DNA from: an uncultured Collinsella sp.
Lineage (GTDB): Bacteria; Actinomycetota; Coriobacteriia; Coriobacteriales; Coriobacteriaceae
Length of the DNA stretch: 30,897 bases
Direction: 5' to 3'
Assembly: GCA_900554325.1 (NCBI GenBank)
Contig: USHA01000012.1
Coordinates: 1-30,897, forward strand
Below are positions 7,466 through 15,329 of the stretch, in pieces. Each line of letters begins with the position of its first letter. Position 1 is the stretch's first letter. The translations under genes were made by a program, and so were the position numbers. The notes beneath the pieces are model-generated. The model was not told the origin of the DNA, searched no databases, and saw only the letters and a program-made list of their open reading frames with translations.

Positions 7466-8377
7466 CTACGAACGCGCCGCGACCAGCAGCTCTGCCGTCG
7501 CCGCCCAACCGTCGACAATTTTGCCGCGCGTAACGAAAGCGTTCTCGCAAGCAGCCAGGAACTCGGGCGCGCCGGCGCTCGTCAGGCCATTCTCGACCAG
7601 GCAGAACGTGCCCACGTGATCGGCCATGTAGAAGTCGGACTCGGAGTCGCCGAGCGCCAACGTCTCCTCGCGCTCGATCCCCAGGTGCTCGCAGAAGTGC
7701 GCAATGGCGACGCCCTTGTTGAGACCCGCGGGGTTGATGTTGAATGCGCGACCGTCCTCGACGCGATCGAGCTCGAGCGTCGTCGGCTTGGACAGGTGCG
7801 TCAGATGGCCGTTGCAAGCCCAGATCAGACCGCAGCCGGCCTCGTCTAGGATGGCCTGGGCCTCATCGTCGGGCACATCGCCGCGCATGCCGACGGTGAC
7901 CTCACGGTATTTGTAGCCGGTCGACATGTCGTTGTGATACTCGATCTTGTGCGGCCAGCGGGCAAGGATCTTCTCGCACACGCCGGTCTGCTCGATCACC
8001 TGGTGCGGAGTAAGGCCGCAGGCGGGGTCGTAAGGCATGTCGCCGGTCAGATACTCCCAATCGTTGGCTTTGAGGTCGTACATGACCAGGCCGCCCATCT
8101 CACCAATGTAGGAGTTGAGGCCGAGCACGCGCGCGTCCTCGTGGATCATGGTACGGTTGCGGCCCGAGGCGGGAACCACCTGAATACCAGCGCGAGCGAG
8201 CGCCACGACAGCCTCGACGAGTTTGGTCGAGGGGTTGCCGTCGTTGTCGCGCAGCACGCACGAGCCGGGCGCGAGCATCGTGGCATCCAGGTCGGTAAAG
8301 ACGTACTTGACCTTGGCCAAGCGCTCGCGCATCTCGCCCGAAAGCTCGGCAACGGTCGGCAGGGTGTTGTGGGACAT
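7466..8377 (-). CDS. HAD superfamily (Cof-type, class IIB) phosphatase
   Basis: This 303-residue cytosolic hydrolase of the HAD superfamily is expected to dephosphorylate a small molecule; the substrate cannot be told from sequence. Motif I is DLDATML (nucleophile Asp about 29), with Ala where the common DxDGT has Gly. Motif II is VPASGRN, the motif III lysine is in GLNKGVAIAHF, and motif IV is LALGDSESDFYM. The cap insertion lies between motifs II and III, as in type IIB. The open frame starts 14 codons earlier, but GGAG lies 5 nt before the ATG at 8377. Placed between murE and murI, it could act on a cell-wall or nucleotide-sugar intermediate; that is only a context guess. Confidence 0.85.
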   Translation of the reverse strand: MSHNTLPTVAELSGEMRERLAKVKYVFTDLDATMLAPGSCVLRDNDGNPSTKLVEAVVALARAGIQVVPASGRNRTMIHEDARVLGLNSYIGEMGGLVMYDLKANDWEYLTGDMPYDPACGLTPHQVIEQTGVCEKILARWPHKIEYHNDMSTGYKYREVTVGMRGDVPDDEAQAILDEAGCGLIWACNGHLTHLSKPTTLELDRVEDGRAFNINPAGLNKGVAIAHFCEHLGIEREETLALGDSESDFYMADHVGTFCLVENGLTSAGAPEFLAACENAFVTRGKIVDGWAATAELLVAARS

Positions 8378-8484
8378 GGTTACTCCGTTTACGTAGAAGG
8401 GTTTGGACTTGGACGGCATGTTTTGATTGGGGGAACACGCTTATGGCGACAGCGTACTCAGGGCGCCGCCGCCATCATGGTTCA

Positions 8485-10047
8485 TTAGTCAAACTGGGTA
8501 ATATCGATCAGGCGATTGGCCAGCGAAAGGTCGCTCTCGATGGGCACGAACTCGTCGCCCACGTGCATGAGCTCCTCGTCACCCTTTGCCAGCAGCAAGA
8601 CAATGGTGGGAGCATCGGGGTTGACGTACTCCTCGCGCGCCGCCTTGAACGCCGCATGCACAGCGGCTTCGCGATCGAGGATGATCTTGTTCGGCGTATC
8701 GTCGGGAACATGTTCGGCAAGCTCGCGACAGACCTTCATCGGGTCCTCGTGAGCTGGATCCTCGTTCGTAAAGATCATCAGGTCGGAATACGGCGCGGCC
8801 TCGCGTGGCAATTGCTCGCGGCGCTCCTGCGCCTTGCCGCCGGCAGCGCCAAACACCGCAATGACTGGACTAGCGGGAAACGCGCGCTTCACCGACGAGA
8901 AAAGCGAACGGAACGAAAGCTGGTTGTGCGCATAGTCGACGACGCAGATCACGCGGCCGTCCTTCGACTCCACGACCTCCATACGGCCCGGCACACGCAG
9001 TTTGGAGAGGCCCTTCTTGATGGCATCGATACCGATGCCGATCTCGCGCGCAGCGGCGATAGCGACCAGCGCGTTCTCCACGTTAAAGTCGCCCGCGATG
9101 CCCAGCAGGACCTTCTCCCCCGCCTCGGACTCGTCGGCACACAGGCCATGCAAGTTGAACTCGATGCTAAAGCCGACCATGCGTACGTCGCTCGCCCACA
9201 GGCTTGCCTCGGGATGCTCGACGCCAACGGTCACCAAGCGCTCGGCCGCCGACGCTGCCCCCAGCACACGGTCGACCTCTTCGGTGCCCAGATTCACCAC
9301 GGCGGTCTTTGCCTGGTCAAAGATCCTGAGTTTGCTCTCAAAATAATCCTCAAACGTGGGGTGTTCGATCGGCGAGATGTGGTCGCGGCCGATGTTGAGG
9401 AAGCACGCCACGTCAAACGGCAGATTCTCGACGCGTTGGTACTTGAGCGCCTGGCTCGAAACCTCCATGACCATGGACTGGCGACCGGACGTGCGGCAGT
9501 TGGCGATATGGCGCCAGACCTCGGGAGCCTCGGGCGTGGTGTTGGTGCTCTCGTAGCACTCGATACCATCGTCGGTGTTCACCGAGCCGATCATGCCGCA
9601 GGACTCGCCCGCCGCCTTGATGATGGACTGGAGCATAAAAGCGGCCGTGGTCTTTCCCTTAGTGCCGGTGATGCCCACGATCTTGACGTCGTGGTCGGGG
9701 CGGTCGTAAATCTCCGGCGGCAACAGGGCCATGGCCGTGCGAACACTATCAACAACCAGCATCGCAGCACCGCTCTCCTGCGCCAGCGGCTCCAGAGACT
9801 CGACCAGCGACTCCTCGCACACAAATGCGACGGCGCCCGCATCGAGCGCCATGCTCAAAAACGCGGGCTTAAAGGCAGCACCTTTGCAAAAGAACACGTC
9901 ACCTGCCGAGACCGCGCGCGAATCAAACGAGCAGCCGGTCACGGCACGCTCGTCAACCTGCTCTGATGCGCGCAGCTCGCCGCACACATCGAGAAGCTTG
10001 GCAAGCGTATCGACCGTGGTCACGGTCGCGGAATCCGAATGGTGCAT
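8485..10047 (-). CDS. murE: UDP-N-acetylmuramoyl-tripeptide synthetase (MurE ligase)
   Basis: MurE adds the third residue of the peptidoglycan stem peptide to UDP-MurNAc-L-Ala-D-Glu using ATP. The 520-residue protein has the three Mur ligase domains: an N-terminal UDP-binding part, the central ATP domain with P-loop GITGTKGKTT (125-134) and STNTTPEAP, and the C-terminal domain. The Lys of FESKL (about 239) matches the carbamylated lysine. The selectivity motif that reads DNPR in diaminopimelate-adding enzymes is EDPA here (429-432), so the Arg that holds the DAP carboxylate is absent; Lys or Orn is the more likely substrate. The ATG at 10047 has AGG about 7 nt upstream and a good promoter at 10082-10110. 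Confidence 0.92.
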   Translation of the reverse strand: MHHSDSATVTTVDTLAKLLDVCGELRASEQVDERAVTGCSFDSRAVSAGDVFFCKGAAFKPAFLSMALDAGAVAFVCEESLVESLEPLAQESGAAMLVVDSVRTAMALLPPEIYDRPDHDVKIVGITGTKGKTTAAFMLQSIIKAAGESCGMIGSVNTDDGIECYESTNTTPEAPEVWRHIANCRTSGRQSMVMEVSSQALKYQRVENLPFDVACFLNIGRDHISPIEHPTFEDYFESKLRIFDQAKTAVVNLGTEEVDRVLGAASAAERLVTVGVEHPEASLWASDVRMVGFSIEFNLHGLCADESEAGEKVLLGIAGDFNVENALVAIAAAREIGIGIDAIKKGLSKLRVPGRMEVVESKDGRVICVVDYAHNQLSFRSLFSSVKRAFPASPVIAVFGAAGGKAQERREQLPREAAPYSDLMIFTNEDPAHEDPMKVCRELAEHVPDDTPNKIILDREAAVHAAFKAAREEYVNPDAPTIVLLLAKGDEELMHVGDEFVPIESDLSLANRLIDITQFD

Positions 10048-10081
10048 CTTTCACCTTTCTCAGCCATTTGGCAGGGACGGT

Positions 10082-10110
10082 TTTATAGTAACTGAAACGC
10101 ACCCACGCAA
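10082..10110 (-). promoter_or_regulatory. Promoter for the murE unit
   Basis: -35 TTGCGT (10105-10110), 17-bp spacer and -10 TATAAA (10082-10087) on the minus strand. The -35 overlaps the T-run of the asnB terminator. Confidence 0.7.
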
Positions 10111-10133
10111 AAACGGCTCCCGGAGGAGCCGTT
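10107..10133 (-). terminator. Intrinsic terminator after asnB
   Basis: Perfect 9-bp arms 10112-10120 and 10125-10133 (AACGGCTCC/GGAGCCGTT) around a 4-nt loop, followed on minus by a T-run. It starts 25 bp past the asnB stop. Confidence 0.9.
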
Positions 10134-10158
10134 ACGCGCAGGCGTTCGTAAGCCGAGG

Positions 10159-12039
10159 CTAGGCAGCCTGAACAGCGGGCTGGTCCTCGTCGATAAAGAA
10201 GCGCTTGTACCACACCAAGAACACGAGCGGCGTATAGATCTTGCGCTGGAAATCGCCCTTGCCCGCAAAGTGCAGATCGAGCAGGTGCATGAGCTCGTCG
10301 GTATCGAAGAACTCGCTTGCCCACGGCGCGGTGAAGTACTCCTTGACATAGTCGTACCACTTTTGCTCGCGCAGCCAGTAGACAATCGGCACCGGGAAGC
10401 CCACCTTGGGACGGGTGGCCCACTCATCGGGCAGCGACTTGTTGGCAGCGTGGCGGAGTACCTGCTTGTTGCCGTTCTCGTTGATGCGGTAGCGATCGGG
10501 AATGTGCTCGGCGAACTCCATGACTTTGCGGTCCAGGAAGGGCACGCGCAGCTCCAGCGAGTGCGCCATGCACATCTTGTCGGCCTTGAGCAGAATGTCG
10601 CCCGGGAGCCACATGTTCATGTCCAGGTACTGCTTCTTGACCAGTTCGGGCTGACCCTTCACGCGTGCGTAGATGGGTGCAGCGAGCTCAAAGGCGCCAT
10701 CGCCGGTGTTGTACTCGGGCTTGAGCACGCCGTCGACCTCGCGCTCCGGCCATACCAGAGCCTGTCCCAGGAACGACTTCTCGGGGATCTCGGCACCCTT
10801 GACCAGGAAGTTATGTCCCTTGAAGTACGGCATATGCAGCGCCAGGTTACCGAGCGCGCGACGGATGGGCAGCGGCACCATCTTTTTGTACTTGCGCACC
10901 GGGACCGTGTCCTCGTAGTAGGCGTAGCCGCCAAAGAGCTCGTCGGCGCCTTCGCCCGAAAGCACGACGGTAACGTCCTTGCGGGCCATCTCGGCCAAGA
11001 ACCACAGCGGCACGGAAGACAGGTTGGACTGCGGCTCGTCCATGTGATACTGGATGTCCTCGAGCGCACCGAAGAACTCGTCGGCGGTAATCATCTTGCT
11101 AACGTTCTCGACGCCGAGCTTATCGGAAAGTTCCTTGGCGTAGTTGGTCTCGTTGAAGTTCTTGTAGTCAAAGCCCACCGAGAAGGTCTTGTCGGGCATG
11201 AGGCAAGCGGCGATGTAGCTGGAGTCGACGCCACCGGAGAGGAACGACGCGACCTTGACGTCGGCGATGCGATGGGCCTCGACACTCTCGTGCACGACCT
11301 CGTCCAGCTCATCGACATACTCTTCGAACGGCTTCTCGACGGCAGAGTAATCGCAATCCCAGTAGCGCTCGATGTTCATCTTGCCGGTCGGGATATCGAC
11401 GGTAAAGTAGTGCGCCGGCGGCAGCTTGTAGACACCCTCGAAGAAGGTCTCCTCAGTCGCCGAATACTGCAGCGTCATGTACGGACGCAGAGCCTTTTTG
11501 TTGACCGCCTTGTGGAAGTGCGGGTAGTCCAGGAAGCTCTTGATCTCGGAACCAAAGAGCACGCCCGGAGCGCCGTCGCCCGCATCGGCCATGGGATAGT
11601 AGTAGAGCGGCTTGATGCCAAAGATGTCGCGGGCGCCAAAAAGCTTGTTCTTCTTTTTGTCCCAGATGACGAAGGCGTACATACCGCGCAGACGATCGAG
11701 TACGGCCTCGCCCCACTCCTCGTAGCCGTGCAGGAGGCTCTCGGTGTCGGCGCCGCAGTGGAACTTGTAGCCCTTGGCCTCGAGCTCGGAACGGAGTTCT
11801 TGGAAGTTGTAGATCTCGCCGTTGAAGACAATGACGACGCTGCCGTCCTCATTGGCCATGGGCTGAGCGCCGGCCTCGGTCAGGTCGAGGATCGACAGGC
11901 GGCGGAAGCCCAGGGCAACGCGGCCGTCGATAAACTGACCGCCCATGTCGGGACCGCGATGGACGATGCGGTCCATCATCTTGGTGAGCACCTCGGATTG
12001 GTTATCCGTCCCACCGACAAAACCGACAAAACCGCACAT
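10159..12039 (-). CDS. asnB: Asparagine synthetase B (glutamine-hydrolysing)
   Basis: AsnB makes asparagine from aspartate, ATP and glutamine-derived ammonia. The 626-residue enzyme begins MCGFVGF, so Cys2 becomes the N-terminal nucleophile of the class II glutaminase domain (about 1-200; RRLSILDL and FNGEIYNF are visible). The synthetase domain has the pyrophosphate loop SFLSGGVDSS (about 265-274), VLSGEGADELFGGY and LELRVPFLD. The ATG at 12039 has AGGGG 7 nt upstream. It stands alone, with a terminator downstream and no partner gene. Members of this family can also amidate other acceptors, such as cell-wall precursors, but nothing here points that way. Confidence 0.95.
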   Translation of the reverse strand: MCGFVGFVGGTDNQSEVLTKMMDRIVHRGPDMGGQFIDGRVALGFRRLSILDLTEAGAQPMANEDGSVVIVFNGEIYNFQELRSELEAKGYKFHCGADTESLLHGYEEWGEAVLDRLRGMYAFVIWDKKKNKLFGARDIFGIKPLYYYPMADAGDGAPGVLFGSEIKSFLDYPHFHKAVNKKALRPYMTLQYSATEETFFEGVYKLPPAHYFTVDIPTGKMNIERYWDCDYSAVEKPFEEYVDELDEVVHESVEAHRIADVKVASFLSGGVDSSYIAACLMPDKTFSVGFDYKNFNETNYAKELSDKLGVENVSKMITADEFFGALEDIQYHMDEPQSNLSSVPLWFLAEMARKDVTVVLSGEGADELFGGYAYYEDTVPVRKYKKMVPLPIRRALGNLALHMPYFKGHNFLVKGAEIPEKSFLGQALVWPEREVDGVLKPEYNTGDGAFELAAPIYARVKGQPELVKKQYLDMNMWLPGDILLKADKMCMAHSLELRVPFLDRKVMEFAEHIPDRYRINENGNKQVLRHAANKSLPDEWATRPKVGFPVPIVYWLREQKWYDYVKEYFTAPWASEFFDTDELMHLLDLHFAGKGDFQRKIYTPLVFLVWYKRFFIDEDQPAVQAA

Positions 12040-12090
12040 ATACTATCCCCTCTGCTGTTGCTGGGCATCAAATCGAATCAGTAGCTTTTG

Positions 12091-12096
12091 AGTATA
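12091..12096 (-). promoter_or_regulatory. Probable -10 element for asnB
   Basis: TATACT on the minus strand, about 52 bp upstream of the asnB ATG and identical to the tatA -10. No clear -35 is seen at 16-18 bp. Confidence 0.45.
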
Positions 12097-12207
12097 CCCG
12101 AGGGCGTAAAGAGGGGCGGAATGTTCAGGCAATCTCAACTGAATCAGCTCCGCTGTGACACGCGCCGGTTACCTTTAATGGATATGAGGTGAATGGGGCG
12201 ATTGTTT

Positions 12208-12216
12208 TGCTATACT
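12208..12216 (+). promoter_or_regulatory. Extended -10 promoter of tRNA-Val
   Basis: TGCTATACT is an extended -10 element ending 10 bp before the tRNA 5' end. No consensus -35 is visible, which an extended -10 can tolerate. Confidence 0.65.
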
Positions 12217-12226
12217 CTCTCCGCAC

Positions 12227-12302
12227 GGGCGATTGGCGCAACGGTTAGCGCAGGTGCTTTACACGCACAAGGCTGGGGGTTCGAATCCCTCATCGCCCAC
12301 CA
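12227..12302 (+). tRNA. tRNA-Val (anticodon TAC)
   Basis: A 76-nt cloverleaf can be drawn by hand. The acceptor stem is GGGCGAT/ATCGCCC, the D stem GCGC/GCGC, and the anticodon stem GGTGC/GCACA-type (one weak pair) has loop TTTACAC (anticodon TAC). The T arm has the GTTCGAATCC core, followed by discriminator A and an encoded CCA. It is the only RNA gene here on plus, pointing against asnB and argD. Confidence 0.95.
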
Positions 12303-12370
12303 CTGAATTGTTAGGCTCCCAGCAATGGGAGCCTTTCTTTTTTGGGCCCATCGCAGAGGGATTCGAACCC
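12287..12370 (+). repeat. Copy 1 of an 84-bp repeat at the tRNA-Val 3' end
   Basis: This block holds the last 16 nt of tRNA-Val, a terminator hairpin and an inverted T-arm-like sequence (12346-12370, with GATTCGAACCC). The same layout returns at 12472-12555, exactly 185 bp further on. Flanks match almost perfectly while the hairpin arms differ. Confidence 0.75.
12314..12343 (+). terminator. Intrinsic terminator of tRNA-Val
   Basis: Arms 12314-12320 and 12327-12333 (GGCTCCC/GGGAGCC), 6-nt loop, then TTTCTTTTTT on plus. Confidence 0.9.
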
Positions 12371-12471
12371 GCCAGGGTGCGGAGCTGAGGAAACGCGAAG
12401 CGTTTTCCAGCGCAGCACGCGAGGGCCGTAGGCCCGAAGCGAAAGCGGGCGGCGTCAGCCGCACGCGACAC
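12371..12471. other. GC-rich spacer with three small hairpins
   Basis: Between the two repeat copies lie three tight hairpins: 12389-12408 (GGAAACGC/GCGTTTTCC), 12423-12435 (GGGCC/GGCCC) and 12449-12462 (GCGGC/GCCGC). There is no credible coding frame. The section replaces what would be the body of a second tRNA-Val if the repeat arose from a tandem tRNA pair. Confidence 0.55.
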
Positions 12472-12555
12472 CCCTCATCGCCCACCACCGAATTGGAAAC
12501 GGTCCTCGCAAGGGGACCGTTTTTGTTTGCGCCCATCGCAGGGGGATTCGAACCC
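12472..12555 (+). repeat. Copy 2 of the 84-bp tRNA-Val 3' repeat
   Basis: The tRNA-Val tail CCCTCATCGCCCACCAC recurs at 12472-12488 with no tRNA body before it. It is followed by a terminator of different sequence (12497-12528) and a second T-arm-like segment (12531-12555) that differs from copy 1 by one base in 25. This is a tRNA fragment, not a functional gene. Confidence 0.75.
12497..12528 (+). terminator. Second terminator hairpin in repeat copy 2
   Basis: Arms 12497-12505 and 12514-12522 (AAACGGTCC/GGACCGTTT), then TTTGTTT on plus. It occupies the same place as the tRNA-Val terminator in copy 1 but with new, still complementary arms. Confidence 0.75.
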
Positions 12556-12584
12556 CACAGCTCACTCGTTTCAAGGGCAGTGGT

Positions 12585-12794
12585 CAAAAAATGCCAAATA
12601 TGAGTACTGCTACCTCTTTTGTAACAGCATTTTCGAGGTCCCAAAGGGCAAATCTGACATCAAAGCAACGGCTAACGGTCCAGATGAGCATGTTTTCTGA
12701 CAGCAAAACTGGACATATGCGGTCCAATTCGTCAAATTGTGTCTAATTTATATGCTACAGAATTAGTGCCCGTACTCATATTTGCCACTTTTTG
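12585..12794. mobile_element. Putative 210-bp MITE-like element with terminal inverted repeats
   Basis: Positions 12585-12607 and 12772-12794 are 23-bp inverted repeats with two mismatches, both containing CAAATATGAGTAC. The 164-bp interior is more AT-rich than its surroundings, has no credible gene, and contains a further 6-bp inverted pair (GTCCAG/CTGGAC). No clear target-site duplication flanks it. It could be a non-autonomous element or a large RNA hairpin. Confidence 0.45.
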
Positions 12795-12825
12795 CACACG
12801 GCCTATCCCAGCCATGGTAAATCGA

Positions 12826-12889
12826 TAACAAAACGGGCTCCAGACCGCTGAATCGTGCCGCATATGGCACGTCCGCAGTCCGGAACCCG
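12826..12889 (-). terminator. Long-hairpin terminator of the arg operon
   Basis: Outer arms 12834-12841 and 12882-12889, imperfect middle pairs and a perfect inner stem (CGTGCC/GGCACG around GCATAT) make a hairpin of about 56 nt. On minus it is followed by TTTTGTT. It begins 25 bp past the argD stop. Confidence 0.75.
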
Positions 12890-12914
12890 GTCCAAATTGA
12901 GTTATTGCGCTGTG

Positions 12915-14198
12915 TTAGGCCAAAACGTCCGACAAAATCTCGATCAGGCTGTCCACGTCAGCTTCCTCGCAGACAAGCGGCGGCAGGAAACGCAGCGTGT
13001 GGACACCAGTAGCGTTAATCACGGCGCCGGCGGCCAGCGCGCGGGCAACAATATCATGCGCATCGCCCGCAGCGTCATCCAAGTCGCAGCCGAGCATTAA
13101 GCCGCGACCGCGTACCTCGACCACATGCGGCAGCTTGGTGAGTTTTGCCTCCATATAAGCACCCACCTTGCCAGCATGCTCGGCAAAATCGCCGCGCACG
13201 AGCGCAGAGAGCGTCGCGGCGCACGCCGCGACAGCCAAGCAGCTACCGCCAAAGGTCGAGCCGTGGTCGCCCGGCTTAAACACGTCGGCAATCTCCTTCT
13301 TTGCCACCACGGCACCCATGGGAACGCCATCGGCAATCCCCTTGGCAAGGCTCATAATGTCGGGCTCCACGCCATAGGTCTGGAATGCAAACGGCTTGCC
13401 GGAGCGGAAGATGCCACACTGGACCTCGTCGGCGATAAGAACGGCGCCCACTTCGTGTGCCAGGTCGCGCGCCTCAGCCATAAACTCCTCGGTCATGGGG
13501 TGCACGCCACTCTCACCCTGGATCGGCTCGAGCATCACGGCACAAATTTCGCTCCCCAGCTGCTTAGAGATCGAACGCAGTTCGTCGACATCGTTGGGCG
13601 TGCAGGCCACAAAACCGCCCGGCAGCGGACGGAAGCTATCCTGCAGCCAATCCTGCATGGTGGCGGCAATGGTCTCGAGCGTACGGCCGTGGAAGCCGCC
13701 GCGCATGCACACGATGGTGTTGCCACCGTTACCAGCACGCTTGGCGTACAGACGCGCGAGCTTCATCGAGCCCTCGTTGGCTTCGGCACCAGAATTGGCA
13801 AAGAACGTCTCCCATACCTGCTCGCCCGCCGTCGGAGCGCCGAGCGCAGCTGCCGTGGTCTCATCGCCGGCAGCAATGGCATCGGCAATCACGCGTGCAC
13901 TGTCCACGTCGTCGTTAGCGAGCTTGGACAGCAGCGCCGCGACCTGTCCACGCTGCTCGATGTAGAAGTAGTTAGACACATGCAGAAGCTTTTTGGTCTG
14001 TGCCTCGAGCGCCGAGAGCACTGCAGGATTACCGTGGCCTAGGCTGCACACGCCGATGCCGGCAAGAAAGTCGAGGTACTCACGGCCATCGTCGCCGGTG
14101 AGCTTCATGCCGTGACCCTCGACAAACTCGACCGGAGAGCGGCCAAAGGTATGCATAACGTAATGGGATTCAAGCGATTGCTGAGCTGCAAGTGACAT
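12915..14198 (-). CDS. argD: Acetylornithine aminotransferase
   Basis: ArgD is a PLP enzyme that converts N-acetylglutamate semialdehyde to N-acetylornithine, using glutamate as amino donor. The 427-residue class III aminotransferase shows FFANSGAEANEGSMKLAR, GGFHGRTLETIA, LEPIQGESG and IADEVQCGIFRSG. The PLP lysine is in SLAKGIADGVPMGAV, and GSTFGGSCLA follows. Between the N-terminal domain and FFANSGAEA there are about 30 extra residues (near 100-130) compared with compact family members. The ATG at 14198 has AAAGG about 7 nt upstream. Last gene of the argCJBD cluster, 69 bp after argB. Confidence 0.93.
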   Translation of the reverse strand: MSLAAQQSLESHYVMHTFGRSPVEFVEGHGMKLTGDDGREYLDFLAGIGVCSLGHGNPAVLSALEAQTKKLLHVSNYFYIEQRGQVAALLSKLANDDVDSARVIADAIAAGDETTAAALGAPTAGEQVWETFFANSGAEANEGSMKLARLYAKRAGNGGNTIVCMRGGFHGRTLETIAATMQDWLQDSFRPLPGGFVACTPNDVDELRSISKQLGSEICAVMLEPIQGESGVHPMTEEFMAEARDLAHEVGAVLIADEVQCGIFRSGKPFAFQTYGVEPDIMSLAKGIADGVPMGAVVAKKEIADVFKPGDHGSTFGGSCLAVAACAATLSALVRGDFAEHAGKVGAYMEAKLTKLPHVVEVRGRGLMLGCDLDDAAGDAHDIVARALAAGAVINATGVHTLRFLPPLVCEEADVDSLIEILSDVLA

Positions 14199-14267
14199 GG
14201 GATGCCTTTCGTTGGGCGCCAGACGGCGCGGGGCTATGGGTGCAGGAATGGGGCGGCTGCGGGTCAG

Positions 14268-15248
14268 CTAGACCGTCTGAAGCTTCTCGACCTCGTCGAG
14301 GTTCTCGGTCAGGCGCGCCGCAAACGTCGAAAGCGGGTGCGGATGCGTATCGAATTCGTAGGCCGTCTCGGTGGAGTGGATCACGGTACCGACGCCGGCA
14401 TCGGTCAGCAGCTCCAGCAGCAGCGAGTGCGGCGTCGTGCCGTTGATGATGTGGGCTCGGAACACGCCAGCGGATAGTGCATCGACGGCGGCGCGCAGCT
14501 TGGGGATCATGCCCTTGTCGACCTCGCCGCCGTAGAGCATCTCATTGACCTCGTCGAGCGTCAGGTTGGAGATAAGCGAATCCTTGTCGCTAAAGTCCTT
14601 GTACAGACCGTCGACATCGGTCAAAAAAATCGCCTTGTGCGCATGAAGCGCCGCCGCAACGGCACCGGCGGCGGTATCGGCGTTGATGTTGAAGAAGCCA
14701 CCGTCCTCCCCCGCCGCGACCGTGGCGATAACGGGAATGTACTCACTGTCGAGCAAACGCTCGATATAGTCGGTGTTGACGTGCGTGACCTTGCCTACGC
14801 GTCCGAGCTCTGGATCGAGTGGCTCGGCGATAAGGGTACCGGCGTCGCTGCCGGACACGCCCACGGCCAGGTTGCCGTGGTGGTTGAGCGCCGCGACCAG
14901 CTCCTGGTTGACTTTGCCGCCCAGCACCTCGCGCACGATATCCATGGTATCCGGCGTGGTCACGCGCTGGCCGTTCTTGAATTCGACGGGAATATCGTAA
15001 TGGCTCAACGCCTCGTTGATGGCCTTGCCGCCGCCGTGCACGATAACAGGGCGCATGCCGATAATCTTGAGCAGAACGATGTCGCTCATCACGTCACGGC
15101 GCAGCTGCTCGTCGACCATGGCGGCACCGCCGTACTTGATAACGACCGTCTTACCGGTCAGGTTCTTAATCCACGGCAGCGCCTCGAACAGCAGCTGCGC
15201 GGTAACTTCGTTGGATTCGCTCGAGCGACAATCGCGTGCGAACTTCAT
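14268..15248 (-). CDS. argB: Acetylglutamate kinase
   Basis: ArgB phosphorylates N-acetylglutamate with ATP, usually the arginine-feedback step in organisms with the acetyl cycle. The 326-residue amino acid kinase has TVVIKYGGAAM (about 34-44), PVIVHGGGKAIN, the substrate-binding NINADTAAGAVAAAL and FLTDVDGLY, and the ATP-site lysine in DKGMIPKLRAA. A C-terminal tail of about 28 residues continues past the usual end. The frame is open 24 codons upstream, but GAGG lies 6 nt before the ATG at 15248 and the family starts there. Confidence 0.95.
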   Translation of the reverse strand: MKFARDCRSSESNEVTAQLLFEALPWIKNLTGKTVVIKYGGAAMVDEQLRRDVMSDIVLLKIIGMRPVIVHGGGKAINEALSHYDIPVEFKNGQRVTTPDTMDIVREVLGGKVNQELVAALNHHGNLAVGVSGSDAGTLIAEPLDPELGRVGKVTHVNTDYIERLLDSEYIPVIATVAAGEDGGFFNINADTAAGAVAAALHAHKAIFLTDVDGLYKDFSDKDSLISNLTLDEVNEMLYGGEVDKGMIPKLRAAVDALSAGVFRAHIINGTTPHSLLLELLTDAGVGTVIHSTETAYEFDTHPHPLSTFAARLTENLDEVEKLQTV

Positions 15249-15329
15249 AGTCTGCCTCGTCTTTCGTGTAGCTATCGCGCCGTACCTCGTTGCCCGCGAT
15301 TGCAGCGGGACGCGCGGCACATCGGGAGT

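Noticed and set aside
8443..9966. 507-codon open frame on plus across murE
   Set aside because: Antisense to MurE, no family features.
10270..12084. 604-codon open frame on plus across asnB
   Set aside because: Antisense shadow of asnB with repetitive hydrophobic and His-rich composition and no motifs.
12210..12644. 144-codon open frame with MRDSNPQP-type sequence
   Set aside because: This is the well-known false protein read from the reverse strand of tRNA genes; here it covers tRNA-Val and its duplicated tail.
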